A stretch of 64,000 bases of DNA from Anderseniella sp963787895 (GTDB lineage Bacteria; Pseudomonadota; Alphaproteobacteria; Rhizobiales; Aestuariivirgaceae). The notes under the pieces were generated by a model that did no database searches, was not told where the DNA came from, and saw only the letters and a program-made list of their open reading frames with translations. Positions within the stretch are counted from its first letter, which is position 1, and the number at the start of each line of letters is the position of its first letter. This document shows, in pieces, positions 18,618-28,134 of this stretch. Both the position numbers and the translations under genes were made by a program. The DNA is taken from positions 142,955 to 206,954 of the forward strand of contig CAWBEX010000004.1 of the NCBI GenBank assembly GCA_963787895.1, written 5' to 3'.

Positions 18618-18902
18618 GTGACACCTTCTGACGAAAAGCGCCGCAAGCGTATTGTTTTCCGATCAATGCATCGGGGCATCCGTGAGATGGACATCGTGAT
18701 TGGCACATATGTCCGCGAACACATAGACGCAGCCGATAGTGCGCAGCTGGACGAAATGGAACGCATACTGGAAATACCGGATCAGGACCTGCTCGCATGG
18801 CTGACAGGTGCAAGGCCGGTGCCTGAGGAGCAAACGTCAACCATGCTGGAAGAAATCCTCGCAATCCGTTTTGATGAAACATTTTTTGGCAATCAAAAGT
18901 GA
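18618..18902 (+). CDS. sdhE: FAD assembly factor SdhE (succinate dehydrogenase assembly factor 2 family)
   Basis: A small cytoplasmic protein (94 residues) that promotes covalent flavinylation of the SdhA subunit of succinate dehydrogenase. The RGxxE motif is visible in HRGIREMD. The family core continues with LDEMERILEIPDQDLLAWLTG. The start is a GTG at 18618. Its TGA overlaps the GTG start of mfd (18899-18902), so the two are translationally coupled. Confidence 0.93.
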   Translation: MTPSDEKRRKRIVFRSMHRGIREMDIVIGTYVREHIDAADSAQLDEMERILEIPDQDLLAWLTGARPVPEEQTSTMLEEILAIRFDETFFGNQK

Positions 18903-21900
18903 ATCTGTCAGCCCTCAAAACCGGCGTTGAGAAACCTGGCAAAGTCATTGTCTCTGGCGCACCAGAAGGCATTGACGGCCAGCTCACCGCAGAAATCGCG
19001 AAGCTTGCCGGTACCCGGCCGCTTATTTATGTGGCGCGTGATGACCAGCGAGCTGCCATGATTGCAGAAGCCATCAGGTTTTTTGCGCCTGGTATGGATA
19101 TCCTGCATTTTCCGGCATGGGACTGTCTGCCTTATGACCGTGTTTCGCCAGTGGCAGAAGTGCTCGCGACGCGTATGAGCACGCTCACCAGGCTGGCGGC
19201 TGGGCAACTGAAAACCCCTGCGATTGTGCTGACAACCGCAAATGCGGTTATCCAGAAGGTGCCGCCGCGCGAGATTGTGCGAAATGCCAATTTTTCAGCC
19301 AAACCGGGCAACCGGGTCGACACTGCCGTGTTGCAGGAATACCTCGCCATCAATGGATTTTCCCGTACTGGCACTGTGGTTGATCCTGGAGATTTTGCCA
19401 TTCGAGGCGGAATCATCGATATCTTTCCACCTGGAAGCGAAGAGCCGGTTCGGCTGGACTTTTTCGGGGACACGCTTGAATCGATCCGCAGTTTCGATGC
19501 TCAGTCACAACGCACCTCCGGCCAGCTTCAGGAACTGAGCCTGGACGCGGCCAACGAGGTATTGCTGAACGAGCAGACAATTTCCCGGTTTCGCACCGGT
19601 TACACAGCCCAATTTGCCGGCTCCGGCATGAATGACGCTGTGTATGAAGCTGTTTCAGCGGGCAGGCGGTACCAGGGCGTCGAGCACTGGATGCCGTTGT
19701 TCTATGAAAAGCTGGAAACGTTGCCTGACTATGTCGGCAACTGCGTGATGGTCATGGATCACCTTGCCGATGAGGCGATCGAAGCCCGCCATGTACAGAT
19801 CAACGATTACTATCAGGCTCGTGTGGATGCGCTGAACAAGGACACTTTTGGTGCACCTGTCTACAAGCCACTGCCGCCAGACATGATGTTCGTGACACTG
19901 CAGAACTGGCAGAACATCTCCTCGTCATATCCATTGCTCGCGCTGACGCCGTTTGAGGCACCAGAAGCGCCGGGATTGCGGGTGATGTCGGCAGGCGGCA
20001 GGCAGGGGCGAAGCTTTGCTGCAGAACGCGCCGAAGCGGGCCGCAACGTCTATGATGCCGTAATAGAGCATGTGCGGGCGCAGCAGAAAAACGGCAAGCG
20101 TGTTGTATTGGCGGCCTGGACCGAAGGGTCACGCGACCGGCTTCTCGGCATCCTCAAGGATCATGAACTTGGTCTGGTAGTTGTTGCAAAGAATGGCCCG
20201 GAGGCGCTGAAGCGCTCAAGGGACATGATCTCCGTTGTCGTGCTGGGGCTTGAAGCCGGTTTTGAGACCAATGACCTGTCAGTCATTGCAGAACAGGATA
20301 TTCTGGGCGACAGGCTGGTCCGACGCTCAAAACGGCAACGCAAGGCGTCTGACTTCATTTCCGAGCTGTCATCGCTCAACCCCGGCGATCTCGTGGTTCA
20401 TGTTGATCACGGTATTGGCCGCTTTGAGGGGCTGAAGGTCGTTGAAGTTCAGGGCGCACCGCATGACTGTCTTTTTCTGTCATATCATGGTGGCGACCGC
20501 CTGTTCCTGCCTGTCGAAAACATCGATCTGTTATCGCGGTATGGCGCCGAAGAAGCTGGCGTAAACCTTGACAGACTTGGCGGCGCTGCTTGGCAGGCCC
20601 GCAAGGCGCGCCTGAAAGAACGGGTACGCGAGATTGCCAGCCAACTCATCAAGACGGCCGCACAGCGCGAGCTGCGCGATGCCGCAGTGTTGAGCGTGCC
20701 TGACGGAATTTACGACGAGTTTGCTTCACGCTTCCCATATGAAGAAACCGAAGATCAGCTGAGCGCCATTGACGCAGTCATTGGCGATCTGGCACGCGGG
20801 CGTCCAATGGACCGTCTTATTTGTGGTGATGTGGGTTTCGGAAAAACCGAGGTTGCCCTGCGCTCTGCATACATCTCGGTCATGGCGGGCAAACAGGTGG
20901 CCGTGGTCGTTCCGACAACGCTGCTGGCGCGACAGCACTACGCAACGTTTCTGGAGCGATTCAAGGGATTGCCGGTCCGCATAGCGCAAGCTTCCCGGCT
21001 GGTGGCGCGCAAGGACATAAACGAGGCCAAGAAGGGCATCACCGACGGCACGGTCGATATCATGATTGGCACGCACGCACTGCTGGCGGATGACGTGAAG
21101 TTCCGCGATCTGGGTTTGCTGATCATCGACGAAGAGCAGCATTTTGGCGTGAAGCACAAAGAAAAGCTGAAGGAAATGCGTGCCGATGTGCACGTCCTGA
21201 CACTCACCGCCACGCCAATTCCGAGGACGCTTCAACTGGCACTTTCAGGTGTACGTGAATTGTCGCTGATCACGACTCCTCCGCTCGACCGGCTCGCGGT
21301 GCGCACTTACATTTCGCCCTTTGATCCTGTGATTATTCGCGAGACGCTGTTGCGGGAGCTTTATCGCGGTGGGCAGAGTTTTTATGTATGCCCCCGCATC
21401 TCCGATCTGTCCGTGGTGTCGGATTTCCTGCGCGATCATGTGCCGGAAGTGAAGGTTGCGGTCGCCAATGGCCGGATTCCGCCAACCGAACTTGAAGACA
21501 TCATGAACGGTTTCTATGACCGCAAATATGATGTGTTGCTGGCCACGACGATTATCGAGTCCGGCCTGGACATCCCGACAGCCAATACCTTGATTGTGCA
21601 TCGCGCGGACATGTTCGGCCTTGCGCAATTGTACCAGATCAGGGGCAGGGTGGGTCGCTCCAAGCAACGCGCCTACGCGTTGTTTACGGTTCCTGCGAAC
21701 AAGACGCTGACAGCACCAGCTGAAAAGCGCCTCAAGGTGCTGCAGTCCCTGGATTCGCTGGGTGCAGGCTTTTCGCTGGCCAGCCATGACCTGGATATTC
21801 GCGGCGGCGGCAACCTGCTGGGAGAAGAGCAGTCAGGCCACATAAAGGAAGTTGGTTTTGAGCTCTACCAGCACATGCTGGAGGAAGCCGTTGCTTCACT

Positions 21901-22399
21901 GCGTTCGGGGGACCTGGAGATTGAGGCAGACGGTCAATGGTCGCCACAAATCAATGTAGGCACCTCGGTGCTGCTGCCGGAAGAGTACATTCCTGACCTG
22001 CAGGTGCGGTTAGGCGTTTACCGGCGCATGGCCGATTTGCCGTCGCAGCAGGATCTTGATGGCTTTGCAGCAGAGCTTCAGGACCGGTTTGGCAAACTGC
22101 CTGAAGAGGTCGAGCACCTGATTGATATTGTCTCGGTAAAGCTCTTGTGCCGTATGGCCAATGTCGCCGGGATTGATGCGGGTCCCAAGGGCGCCGTGTT
22201 CAGTTTTCGTGATGGGAAGTTCCCCAACCCGGAAGCACTTGTGCAATGGATCAATGATCAGGGCAGCCGCGCCAAGATCAGACCAGACATGAAGCTGGTG
22301 ATCATCCGGACATGGGAGACACCTGCCGACCGGTTAGCCGGGACCCGACAAATCATGCAGACTCTGGTGAAGCTGGCCGACCTGCCTGACGCTACCTAG
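18899..22399 (+). CDS. mfd: Transcription-repair coupling factor Mfd
   Basis: An 1166-residue translocase that removes RNA polymerase stalled at DNA lesions and recruits UvrA. It has a UvrB-like N-terminal module (PLIYVARDDQRAAM, FPAWDCLPYDRVSP), an RNA-polymerase interaction domain (PGDLVVHVDHGIGRFEGL), a RecG-like motor with Walker A GDVGFGKTEVA, IIDEEQHFGV, TATPIPRTLQ and QIRGRVGRS, and a C-terminal TRCF domain. It starts with a GTG overlapping the sdhE stop. Its TAG shares a palindromic CTAG with the stop of the convergent dsbA-like gene. Confidence 0.97.
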   Translation: MNLSALKTGVEKPGKVIVSGAPEGIDGQLTAEIAKLAGTRPLIYVARDDQRAAMIAEAIRFFAPGMDILHFPAWDCLPYDRVSPVAEVLATRMSTLTRLAAGQLKTPAIVLTTANAVIQKVPPREIVRNANFSAKPGNRVDTAVLQEYLAINGFSRTGTVVDPGDFAIRGGIIDIFPPGSEEPVRLDFFGDTLESIRSFDAQSQRTSGQLQELSLDAANEVLLNEQTISRFRTGYTAQFAGSGMNDAVYEAVSAGRRYQGVEHWMPLFYEKLETLPDYVGNCVMVMDHLADEAIEARHVQINDYYQARVDALNKDTFGAPVYKPLPPDMMFVTLQNWQNISSSYPLLALTPFEAPEAPGLRVMSAGGRQGRSFAAERAEAGRNVYDAVIEHVRAQQKNGKRVVLAAWTEGSRDRLLGILKDHELGLVVVAKNGPEALKRSRDMISVVVLGLEAGFETNDLSVIAEQDILGDRLVRRSKRQRKASDFISELSSLNPGDLVVHVDHGIGRFEGLKVVEVQGAPHDCLFLSYHGGDRLFLPVENIDLLSRYGAEEAGVNLDRLGGAAWQARKARLKERVREIASQLIKTAAQRELRDAAVLSVPDGIYDEFASRFPYEETEDQLSAIDAVIGDLARGRPMDRLICGDVGFGKTEVALRSAYISVMAGKQVAVVVPTTLLARQHYATFLERFKGLPVRIAQASRLVARKDINEAKKGITDGTVDIMIGTHALLADDVKFRDLGLLIIDEEQHFGVKHKEKLKEMRADVHVLTLTATPIPRTLQLALSGVRELSLITTPPLDRLAVRTYISPFDPVIIRETLLRELYRGGQSFYVCPRISDLSVVSDFLRDHVPEVKVAVANGRIPPTELEDIMNGFYDRKYDVLLATTIIESGLDIPTANTLIVHRADMFGLAQLYQIRGRVGRSKQRAYALFTVPANKTLTAPAEKRLKVLQSLDSLGAGFSLASHDLDIRGGGNLLGEEQSGHIKEVGFELYQHMLEEAVASLRSGDLEIEADGQWSPQINVGTSVLLPEEYIPDLQVRLGVYRRMADLPSQQDLDGFAAELQDRFGKLPEEVEHLIDIVSVKLLCRMANVAGIDAGPKGAVFSFRDGKFPNPEALVQWINDQGSRAKIRPDMKLVIIRTWETPADRLAGTRQIMQTLVKLADLPDAT

Positions 22400-23070
22400 G
22401 CATTACCGGCGGGGGCAGTACGTTCTTTGGCAACTTCAGCAATTGCCTGCGCAATTGCCTCTGGCTCTCGTGCGCCCATCACCGCGTATCGATTGCCTAT
22501 GATGAATGCCGGCACACCCGTGACGCCCATTTGCCGGGCCTGTGCAATCTCCGCCTGGGTTTCGGCCTTGTCGGCGTCGCCCGCCAGAAGGCGCTCGACC
22601 ACGAACCGGTCCAGACCGGCATCGACAGCCGCGTCCGTCAGCACATTGATGTCGGTCAGGTTTGCACCTTCAATGAAATACAGCTGAAACAGCCTTTCAA
22701 CCACAGCATCCTGCACGCCTTCAGCCATGGCCCAGCGGATTATCCGGTGCGCATTCAGCGTGTTGGGTGAGATTGTGATTTTCTCAAACTCGAATGGGAT
22801 CTGTTCTTCGCGTCCTGCGTTTCGCACGTTCTCGTAAATTTCGTCAGCGCGTTCTGCCGAACCGAATTTGCCGGAAAGGTACTCCTGCCTGTCGACGCCT
22901 GTTTCCGGGATTGTGTGATCAAGCTGGAAAGGCCGCCAGCGTACATTCACGGGAACATCTGGCAGCATGGCAAGCGCCTTTTCCAGACGTCGTTTGCCAA
23001 TATAGCACCATGGACACATGACATCGGAGATCACATCGATTTCTATCGGTTCAACTGCATCATCCATCAT
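22396..23070 (-). CDS. DsbA family oxidoreductase (FrnE-like)
   Basis: A cytoplasmic thioredoxin-fold protein of 224 residues with the redox motif CPWC (MCPWCYIGKRRLEKAL), the cis-Pro loop GVTGVPAFIIG, and the all-alpha insert typical of FrnE/2-hydroxychromene-2-carboxylate isomerase relatives. No signal peptide is present. The frame is open further upstream but the ATG at 23070 has AAAGGA 9 bases before it and starts just inside the stop of the acyl-CoA ligase gene (23060), suggesting co-transcription from there. Confidence 0.9.
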   Translation of the reverse strand: MMDDAVEPIEIDVISDVMCPWCYIGKRRLEKALAMLPDVPVNVRWRPFQLDHTIPETGVDRQEYLSGKFGSAERADEIYENVRNAGREEQIPFEFEKITISPNTLNAHRIIRWAMAEGVQDAVVERLFQLYFIEGANLTDINVLTDAAVDAGLDRFVVERLLAGDADKAETQAEIAQARQMGVTGVPAFIIGNRYAVMGAREPEAIAQAIAEVAKERTAPAGNA

Positions 23071-24629
23071 TGGCGTGGTCCTTTGTCTGTTTGAGCAATC
23101 CTTGCAGCGCATTGCGGACAATTTTGCCATTCGATGTCTGCGGGAGGGCGCTGACAAAGAACACCTGTTTCGGCAGTTTGTACCTTGCCAACTCCTGCGA
23201 TGCAAAAGTGATGAGGTCTTTTTCCTTCAAGGTTTCGTGTGGACGCAGCACCACAAATGCGCTGACCAGTTTCATTCCCGGATTGAGTTCAATTTCCGTC
23301 ACACCTGCCTGTTGCACAGCGGGGTGTCGCATCAGGACCATCTCAACTTCCAGTGGCGAAATGCGATAACCAAATGATGTCAGGACGTCATCATTGCGCC
23401 CTTCGTACCAGAAGTATCCGTCTTCATCGAAGTGGCCAAGGTCGCCACCAACGAACCAATCGCCACGGAACACCCTTTCGTATTCATCCGGCCGTTGCCA
23501 GTATCCAAGCATCAACCCTGGATCAGATCGATGTACAGCGAGCAATCCCGATTGTCCTGATGGCAGGGGTTCTTCACCGCCGTCTACAGGCAATACAGCG
23601 ACGCGGCGGCCATCCTGTGGCTTGCCAGGACTGCCAGGTCTTACCGGTAGGGAATGGACGTTTGAAATGTAGGTTGAAATCTCGCTCATGCCCAATGCTT
23701 CATAGAGCGGGACATTTATGGTCTCCTGCCATTCCTTGAGCAAATCAGGATGCATGGCCTCTCCTGCTGTCAGGCCGTGTCGCAAGCTGGTCATCGCTTC
23801 AGTGCTGAGCATCCCATCTGCCAACAATTGCCGGTATAGCTGCGGCACTGCTGCAATAATCGTAGGCTTCAGCTCCCTTATCAGATTTCAACCACACCGA
23901 CCGGTCTTTCGGCCCGGTGTAAACAATCGAGCTTGCTCCTTTCACCCACGGATCGCAAAGCCCGGTGCCAAGCGTATAGGTCCAGTTCAATGCGCCAGTG
24001 TGCAACACCACGTCATCGGCGGTGATGTCATGCCAGCCCCCATACATTGGACGCCGCCCCCATACCGCACGTTGGGCATGCAACACCCCTTTCGGGAGCC
24101 CAGAGGTGCCGGACGTGTAAACCATGTAGGCGGGAGATTTTGCAGCGGTGTTGGCGTAGGTGCCAACCGGACCCATGGCAAAGGCCTTAAGGTCAACAGG
24201 ACCAATATTGCGGCAACCGGAGGGAAGGACCGGTAATGCCAGAAGACCGTCATGCACAACAGCTGCCGCACCACTGTCGCTCAACATGAATGAGACTTCA
24301 TCAACTGAAAGCATCGAAGAAGTGGCGATCGGCACCAGCCCCGCCGCATTTGCCGCAAAGAAAACTGCTGCGTATTCGAAACTGTTGCCCATGCGGATCA
24401 GAATGCGGTCACCGTGCTGCATGCCCAACAGCGAAAACGCAGACACAAGACGCAGTACTGTTTGCTGGACTTCGGAATAGGTCAGTCGACGAATGGATGT
24501 TCCGTCAGCAATAGTCAGGGCGACTTTGTCCGGCGTCTCCCTGGCACTGTAGGCAAGGCAATAGTGCGCCAGGTTGAACCGCTCCGGTGGCAGCTCTCCG
24601 GAATACCCAAGGCTCAATTCTCGATCCAT
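23060..24629 (-). pseudogene. Acyl-CoA synthetase (AMP-forming), interrupted by a frameshift
   Basis: Two consecutive frames together make one AMP-dependent acyl/aryl-CoA ligase of about 520 residues. The N-terminal part (24629 down to about 23888) carries the AMP-binding loop YTSGTSGLPKGVLH. The C-terminal part (to 23060) carries the GDWFVGGDLGHFDEDGYFW hinge region and the catalytic Lys in LPQTSNGKIVRN. The break is in the A-run at 23885-23888: dropping one base restores VWLNLIRELKPTIIAAVPQ-type sequence across the junction. Every other part looks intact, so this is either a recent mutation or a sequencing error. Its start overlaps the upstream binding-protein gene by 16 bases. The acyl substrate is unknown; it is closest in style to benzoate/medium-chain ligases. 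Confidence 0.85.
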
Positions 24630-26392
24630 CCTGTCTCGGGGCGAAACCCGTATAGCGACGGCCTTTCAGGCCGCTTGATCTGGTTCCAGCGGGCCAGCCA
24701 TTGCCCGGGTGCATGGAACAACTGAAGCACATAGTGACCTTCCAGCAATAGACGGTCCAATCCGCGCACAGCATCTTCAAATGACGTACGGTCTTTTGCC
24801 GCCAACAGTTCCACAATCATCTTGTCAATGGCCGGGTCGTTCGCACCCATGTAGTTGCGCGTGCCTTCCTGTTTGACGCCCGCTGTGCCCCAGTAAAATG
24901 ACTGCTCATTACCGGGAGACAGCGAGTTGTACCAGGTAAACGGAATCATGTCGTAGTCGTAGCTTTGCAGGCGGCGTTGAAACTGGGCTGAATCGACCTG
25001 GCGGATGTTCATGGTGACGCCGATCGTACGCAACATGCGTTGCCATGCCAGAGCGATGCGCTCCTGTGGCCTGCTTGCAACCGTTATTTCGAAACTGAAG
25101 GATTGCCCTGCTGAATTTTTCAGTCCACCCGCGGCCGCTTTCCAACCTGCTTCAGTCAGCAATTTCAACGCAACTCGCAGGTTCTTGCGGTCGCGCCCGG
25201 ACCCATCAGAGACGGGTAGGGTGTACGTGCCGTTCAGGAGGTCCTCGCGGATGACAGCACCGGAACGTTGAAGCATGCCAATCTCGTTCTGGCTAGCAGC
25301 CTTGCCAATCGCACTCAACGACGAACCGAAGAAATAGCCCTGGGTTCTTTCCATGCTGGAATGAAACAGATTTGCATTGATCCATTCAAAGTCGAATGTG
25401 TGAATCAGCGCTTCGCGCACGCGCTTGTCGGCAAATATCTCCCGCCGGGCATTGAACACCAGCGACCAGGCGGGCTTTGGAAGGCCAACAGGGATGGTTT
25501 CCAGTGTTATCGGCTGATCCTTGATGTCCTCATAGCCGACAGCCCAGCGCGAAGCATCCGTTTCGTTCCGCAACTGGGACTCACCCTTCTTGAAGGCTTC
25601 AAACGCACCCTGATTGTCCCGGTAGTAGTCATATCGCACGGTGTCGTAGTTGTACTGGCCCTTGGCGCTGGGCAAATCCTTTGCCCAATAGTCAGGATCA
25701 CGCCGGTAAATGACATGATCACCCGGATCGATAGTGTCGAAAATGTACGGCCCTGATCCCACCAGCTTTTCAAGCGTGGTTTGTTCAAATTCCCGGCCTT
25801 CGAAAACGTGCCTGGGCAAAACCGGCATCAACCCCAGAATAAGCACAAGCTCCCGGTCTCCGGGCTCCAGCGTCATCCTTATGGTGCGATCATCCAGCCG
25901 CTCCGTTTTTTTCACCTTCGCGTAGTAGGTGCGGTGGTTCGGTCTGCCAAAATCCCGCAAGGTTTCAAGTGAGAAAATGACATCATCGGCAAGGATCGGC
26001 TTGCCATCGGAAAACTTGGCCTTCGGGTTCAGATAGAAGGTCACTTCCGTGCGGTCGTCATTGACATCAAGCTTTTCAGCGATGTGGCCATACAGCGTGA
26101 ACGGTTCGTCACGCGAACGCGCCATCAAGCTCTCAAAGACAAAATCGCGCGGACCCTCAACGGACTGCCCCTTGATTATGAACGGGTTGACACTGTCAAA
26201 ACTGCCGGTCAGGGCCTCCCGGTAATCACCACCCTTCGGTGCATCGGGATTTGCGTACGGAAAGTGGGTGTAGCCCGGTTCGAGTGCAGGTTCACCCTGC
26301 ATGGCAATTGCGTGTTTGGGTTCAGCATGCGCCTGTCCGAGCAATGCCAGGCCAACAACTACGGTGAAAAGTGTGCGAATAATCCTGTTCAT
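24614..26392 (-). CDS. Extracellular solute-binding protein family 5, YejA-like
   Basis: A 592-residue periplasmic binding protein for peptides or similar compounds. It has a signal peptide (FTVVVGLALLGQAHA). The mature protein shows the YejA-subfamily start HAIAMQGEPALEPGYTHFPYANPDAPKGG, then SFDSVNPF and the family-5 core (FYLNPKAKFSDGKPILADDV). In E. coli, YejABEF imports microcin C and peptides. No yejB/E/F permease or ATPase genes are nearby, so it must borrow a transporter encoded elsewhere or act as an orphan. The downstream acyl-CoA ligase overlaps its end by 16 bases. Confidence 0.9.
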   Translation of the reverse strand: MNRIIRTLFTVVVGLALLGQAHAEPKHAIAMQGEPALEPGYTHFPYANPDAPKGGDYREALTGSFDSVNPFIIKGQSVEGPRDFVFESLMARSRDEPFTLYGHIAEKLDVNDDRTEVTFYLNPKAKFSDGKPILADDVIFSLETLRDFGRPNHRTYYAKVKKTERLDDRTIRMTLEPGDRELVLILGLMPVLPRHVFEGREFEQTTLEKLVGSGPYIFDTIDPGDHVIYRRDPDYWAKDLPSAKGQYNYDTVRYDYYRDNQGAFEAFKKGESQLRNETDASRWAVGYEDIKDQPITLETIPVGLPKPAWSLVFNARREIFADKRVREALIHTFDFEWINANLFHSSMERTQGYFFGSSLSAIGKAASQNEIGMLQRSGAVIREDLLNGTYTLPVSDGSGRDRKNLRVALKLLTEAGWKAAAGGLKNSAGQSFSFEITVASRPQERIALAWQRMLRTIGVTMNIRQVDSAQFQRRLQSYDYDMIPFTWYNSLSPGNEQSFYWGTAGVKQEGTRNYMGANDPAIDKMIVELLAAKDRTSFEDAVRGLDRLLLEGHYVLQLFHAPGQWLARWNQIKRPERPSLYGFRPETGWIEN

Positions 26393-26467
26393 GCGCGCAA
26401 TCTAGAAGGGGATTCGCGCCAAAAAGCGACACAAACCCGCGAGGTGGCCGGCCAATTGGTGTTGCCG

Positions 26468-26809
26468 CTAGTGCGCTGCGCTGCCGCGCTGGAGGTAGGT
26501 GTGGCGGTCAGCATCATAGGTATCAAAGAATTCCGCGATCTGCGGATGGCGCACCGGATTACCGCTATCGTCCACCAACAGGTTCTGCTCGGAAACATAC
26601 GCGATGTATTCGGTCTCCTCGTTTTCTGCCAGCAAGTGATAGAATGGCTGATCCTTCAAAGGGCGTGATTCTTCGGGAATGGACTCCCACCATTCATCGG
26701 TATTGGAAAACGTAGGGTCGACATCAAAGATGACACCACGAAACGGAAACAGGCGGTGCCGTACCACCTGACCGATACAAAAACGTGCTTCTCTGTTGAT
26801 TTTTTCCAT
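26468..26809 (-). CDS. hspQ: Heat shock protein HspQ (hemimethylated-DNA-binding YccV family)
   Basis: A 113-residue protein of the HspQ/YccV family. The core is recognisable: ARFCIGQVVRHRLFPFRGVIFDVDP near the N-terminus and QPFYHLLAENEETEYIAYVSEQNL. In enterobacteria HspQ is a specificity factor for Lon protease; that role is transferred from family knowledge. It lies 75 bases upstream of the YejA-like gene on the same strand. Confidence 0.92.
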   Translation of the reverse strand: MEKINREARFCIGQVVRHRLFPFRGVIFDVDPTFSNTDEWWESIPEESRPLKDQPFYHLLAENEETEYIAYVSEQNLLVDDSGNPVRHPQIAEFFDTYDADRHTYLQRGSAAH

Positions 26810-26891
26810 AACCTATAAATGCATCCAAATCTGGCGATTTTCAAGCGGGCTGCGCAAGCTGCCCAACACTATTGTGCCAGCGGTGTCCTTC

Positions 26892-27947
26892 CTACAGTCC
26901 GTATGAAGCAGCCATTTCTGGCTCTTTTGCAACGACCAGCCGGGCCAGGTCAGCGATAACCTTGGCCTGTTTCCATGTTGCGTCATCCTGCATCTTGCCA
27001 TCAATCATCACAGCTCCGGTACCGTCTGGCATTGCTTCAAGGATGCGAAGAGCAAACTGCACCTCGGCGGGGTCCGGCGAAAACACCCGTTTGGCAATCT
27101 CGACCTGGGAAGGATGCAGGGACCAGGCACCCAGGCACCCCTGCAGAAAGGCATTTCGGAATTGCGCTTCACACGCATCCGGATCAGAAAAATCGCCAAA
27201 TGGCCCATAGAACGGCTTGATGCCGTTAGCAGCACACGCATCCACCATTTTACCAACGGTGTAGTGCCAAAGGTCCTGCTGAAAGAACGAACGAGAGGCA
27301 TTGCCGCTGGCTCCGTTGCCGGCATTGTCCGCCAGGACACCATAGTGCGGGTGACCGCCTCCCACACGAGTGGTTTTCATGCCGCGTGATGCGGCAAGGT
27401 CTGCCGGGCCCAATGACATGCCATGCATGCGCGGACTGGCCGCAGCAATCTCTTCAACATTCTTCACGCCTTGGGCAGTCTCGAGTATTGCATGGATCAT
27501 GATGGGTTTCTGAATGCCGGCACGTGCTTCGAGCTGGGCCAACAGCTGGTCGAGGAAGTGAATGTCCCAGACACCTTCAACTTTTGGCAGCATCATCACA
27601 TCAAGCTTGTGGCCAGCTTCAAGAACGATCTGTGTAATGTCATCGAGTGCCCAAGGGCTGTTCAGGCAATTTATGCGCGTCCACAGTCCGGTTTGACCAT
27701 AGTCGTGCGCCAACGCCATTTCAATAAATCCGGCACGTGCTGCAACCTTGTCGTCAGCCGGAATGGCGTCCTCCAGATTTCCCAGAATGACGTCCACCTG
27801 GGAAATCAATGCAGGCACCTTTGCGCGCATCTTTTCGATTTGGGGCGGCAGAAAGTGGATCATGCGCTCAATCTGCACAGGGACATCACGCATCGGTTCT
27901 GGTGCGCCAACTGCCAGCGGCTTGTAGAATTGTGAGGGAAGTTTCAT
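26892..27947 (-). CDS. HpcH/HpaI aldolase/citrate lyase family CoA-ester lyase (malyl-CoA lyase-like)
   Basis: A 351-residue TIM-barrel lyase of the citrate lyase beta/malyl-CoA lyase superfamily. The metal/substrate motifs are LGNLEDAIPADDK (catalytic acid region), WTRINCLNSPW, MLPKVEG with the conserved Glu, and ILETAQGV; MSLGPADLAAS follows. The frame is open to 28502, but the ATG at 27947 starts the conserved MKLPSQFYKPLA and the upstream residues are low complexity. It is divergent from a CaiB/BaiF CoA-transferase gene 188 bases away, suggesting a joint pathway. The exact CoA ester is not certain. Confidence 0.85.
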   Translation of the reverse strand: MKLPSQFYKPLAVGAPEPMRDVPVQIERMIHFLPPQIEKMRAKVPALISQVDVILGNLEDAIPADDKVAARAGFIEMALAHDYGQTGLWTRINCLNSPWALDDITQIVLEAGHKLDVMMLPKVEGVWDIHFLDQLLAQLEARAGIQKPIMIHAILETAQGVKNVEEIAAASPRMHGMSLGPADLAASRGMKTTRVGGGHPHYGVLADNAGNGASGNASRSFFQQDLWHYTVGKMVDACAANGIKPFYGPFGDFSDPDACEAQFRNAFLQGCLGAWSLHPSQVEIAKRVFSPDPAEVQFALRILEAMPDGTGAVMIDGKMQDDATWKQAKVIADLARLVVAKEPEMAASYGL

Positions 27948-28134
27948 GGTACCTGCGGTGTTGTTTGAGGCTTGGAACAGCATCTGATGTTGCGATGCAC
28001 AATGACTTAAAGCACCAAAGCCCGGTGTACAATGGCTGATTGTTGGCTGGCAACACCCTCGCGCAGCTTGCGCCCCGGCTCGGGGACGTCTACACGGAAC
28101 CGCAATTGTACGGCACACCAGTTGAACCTCGAGC

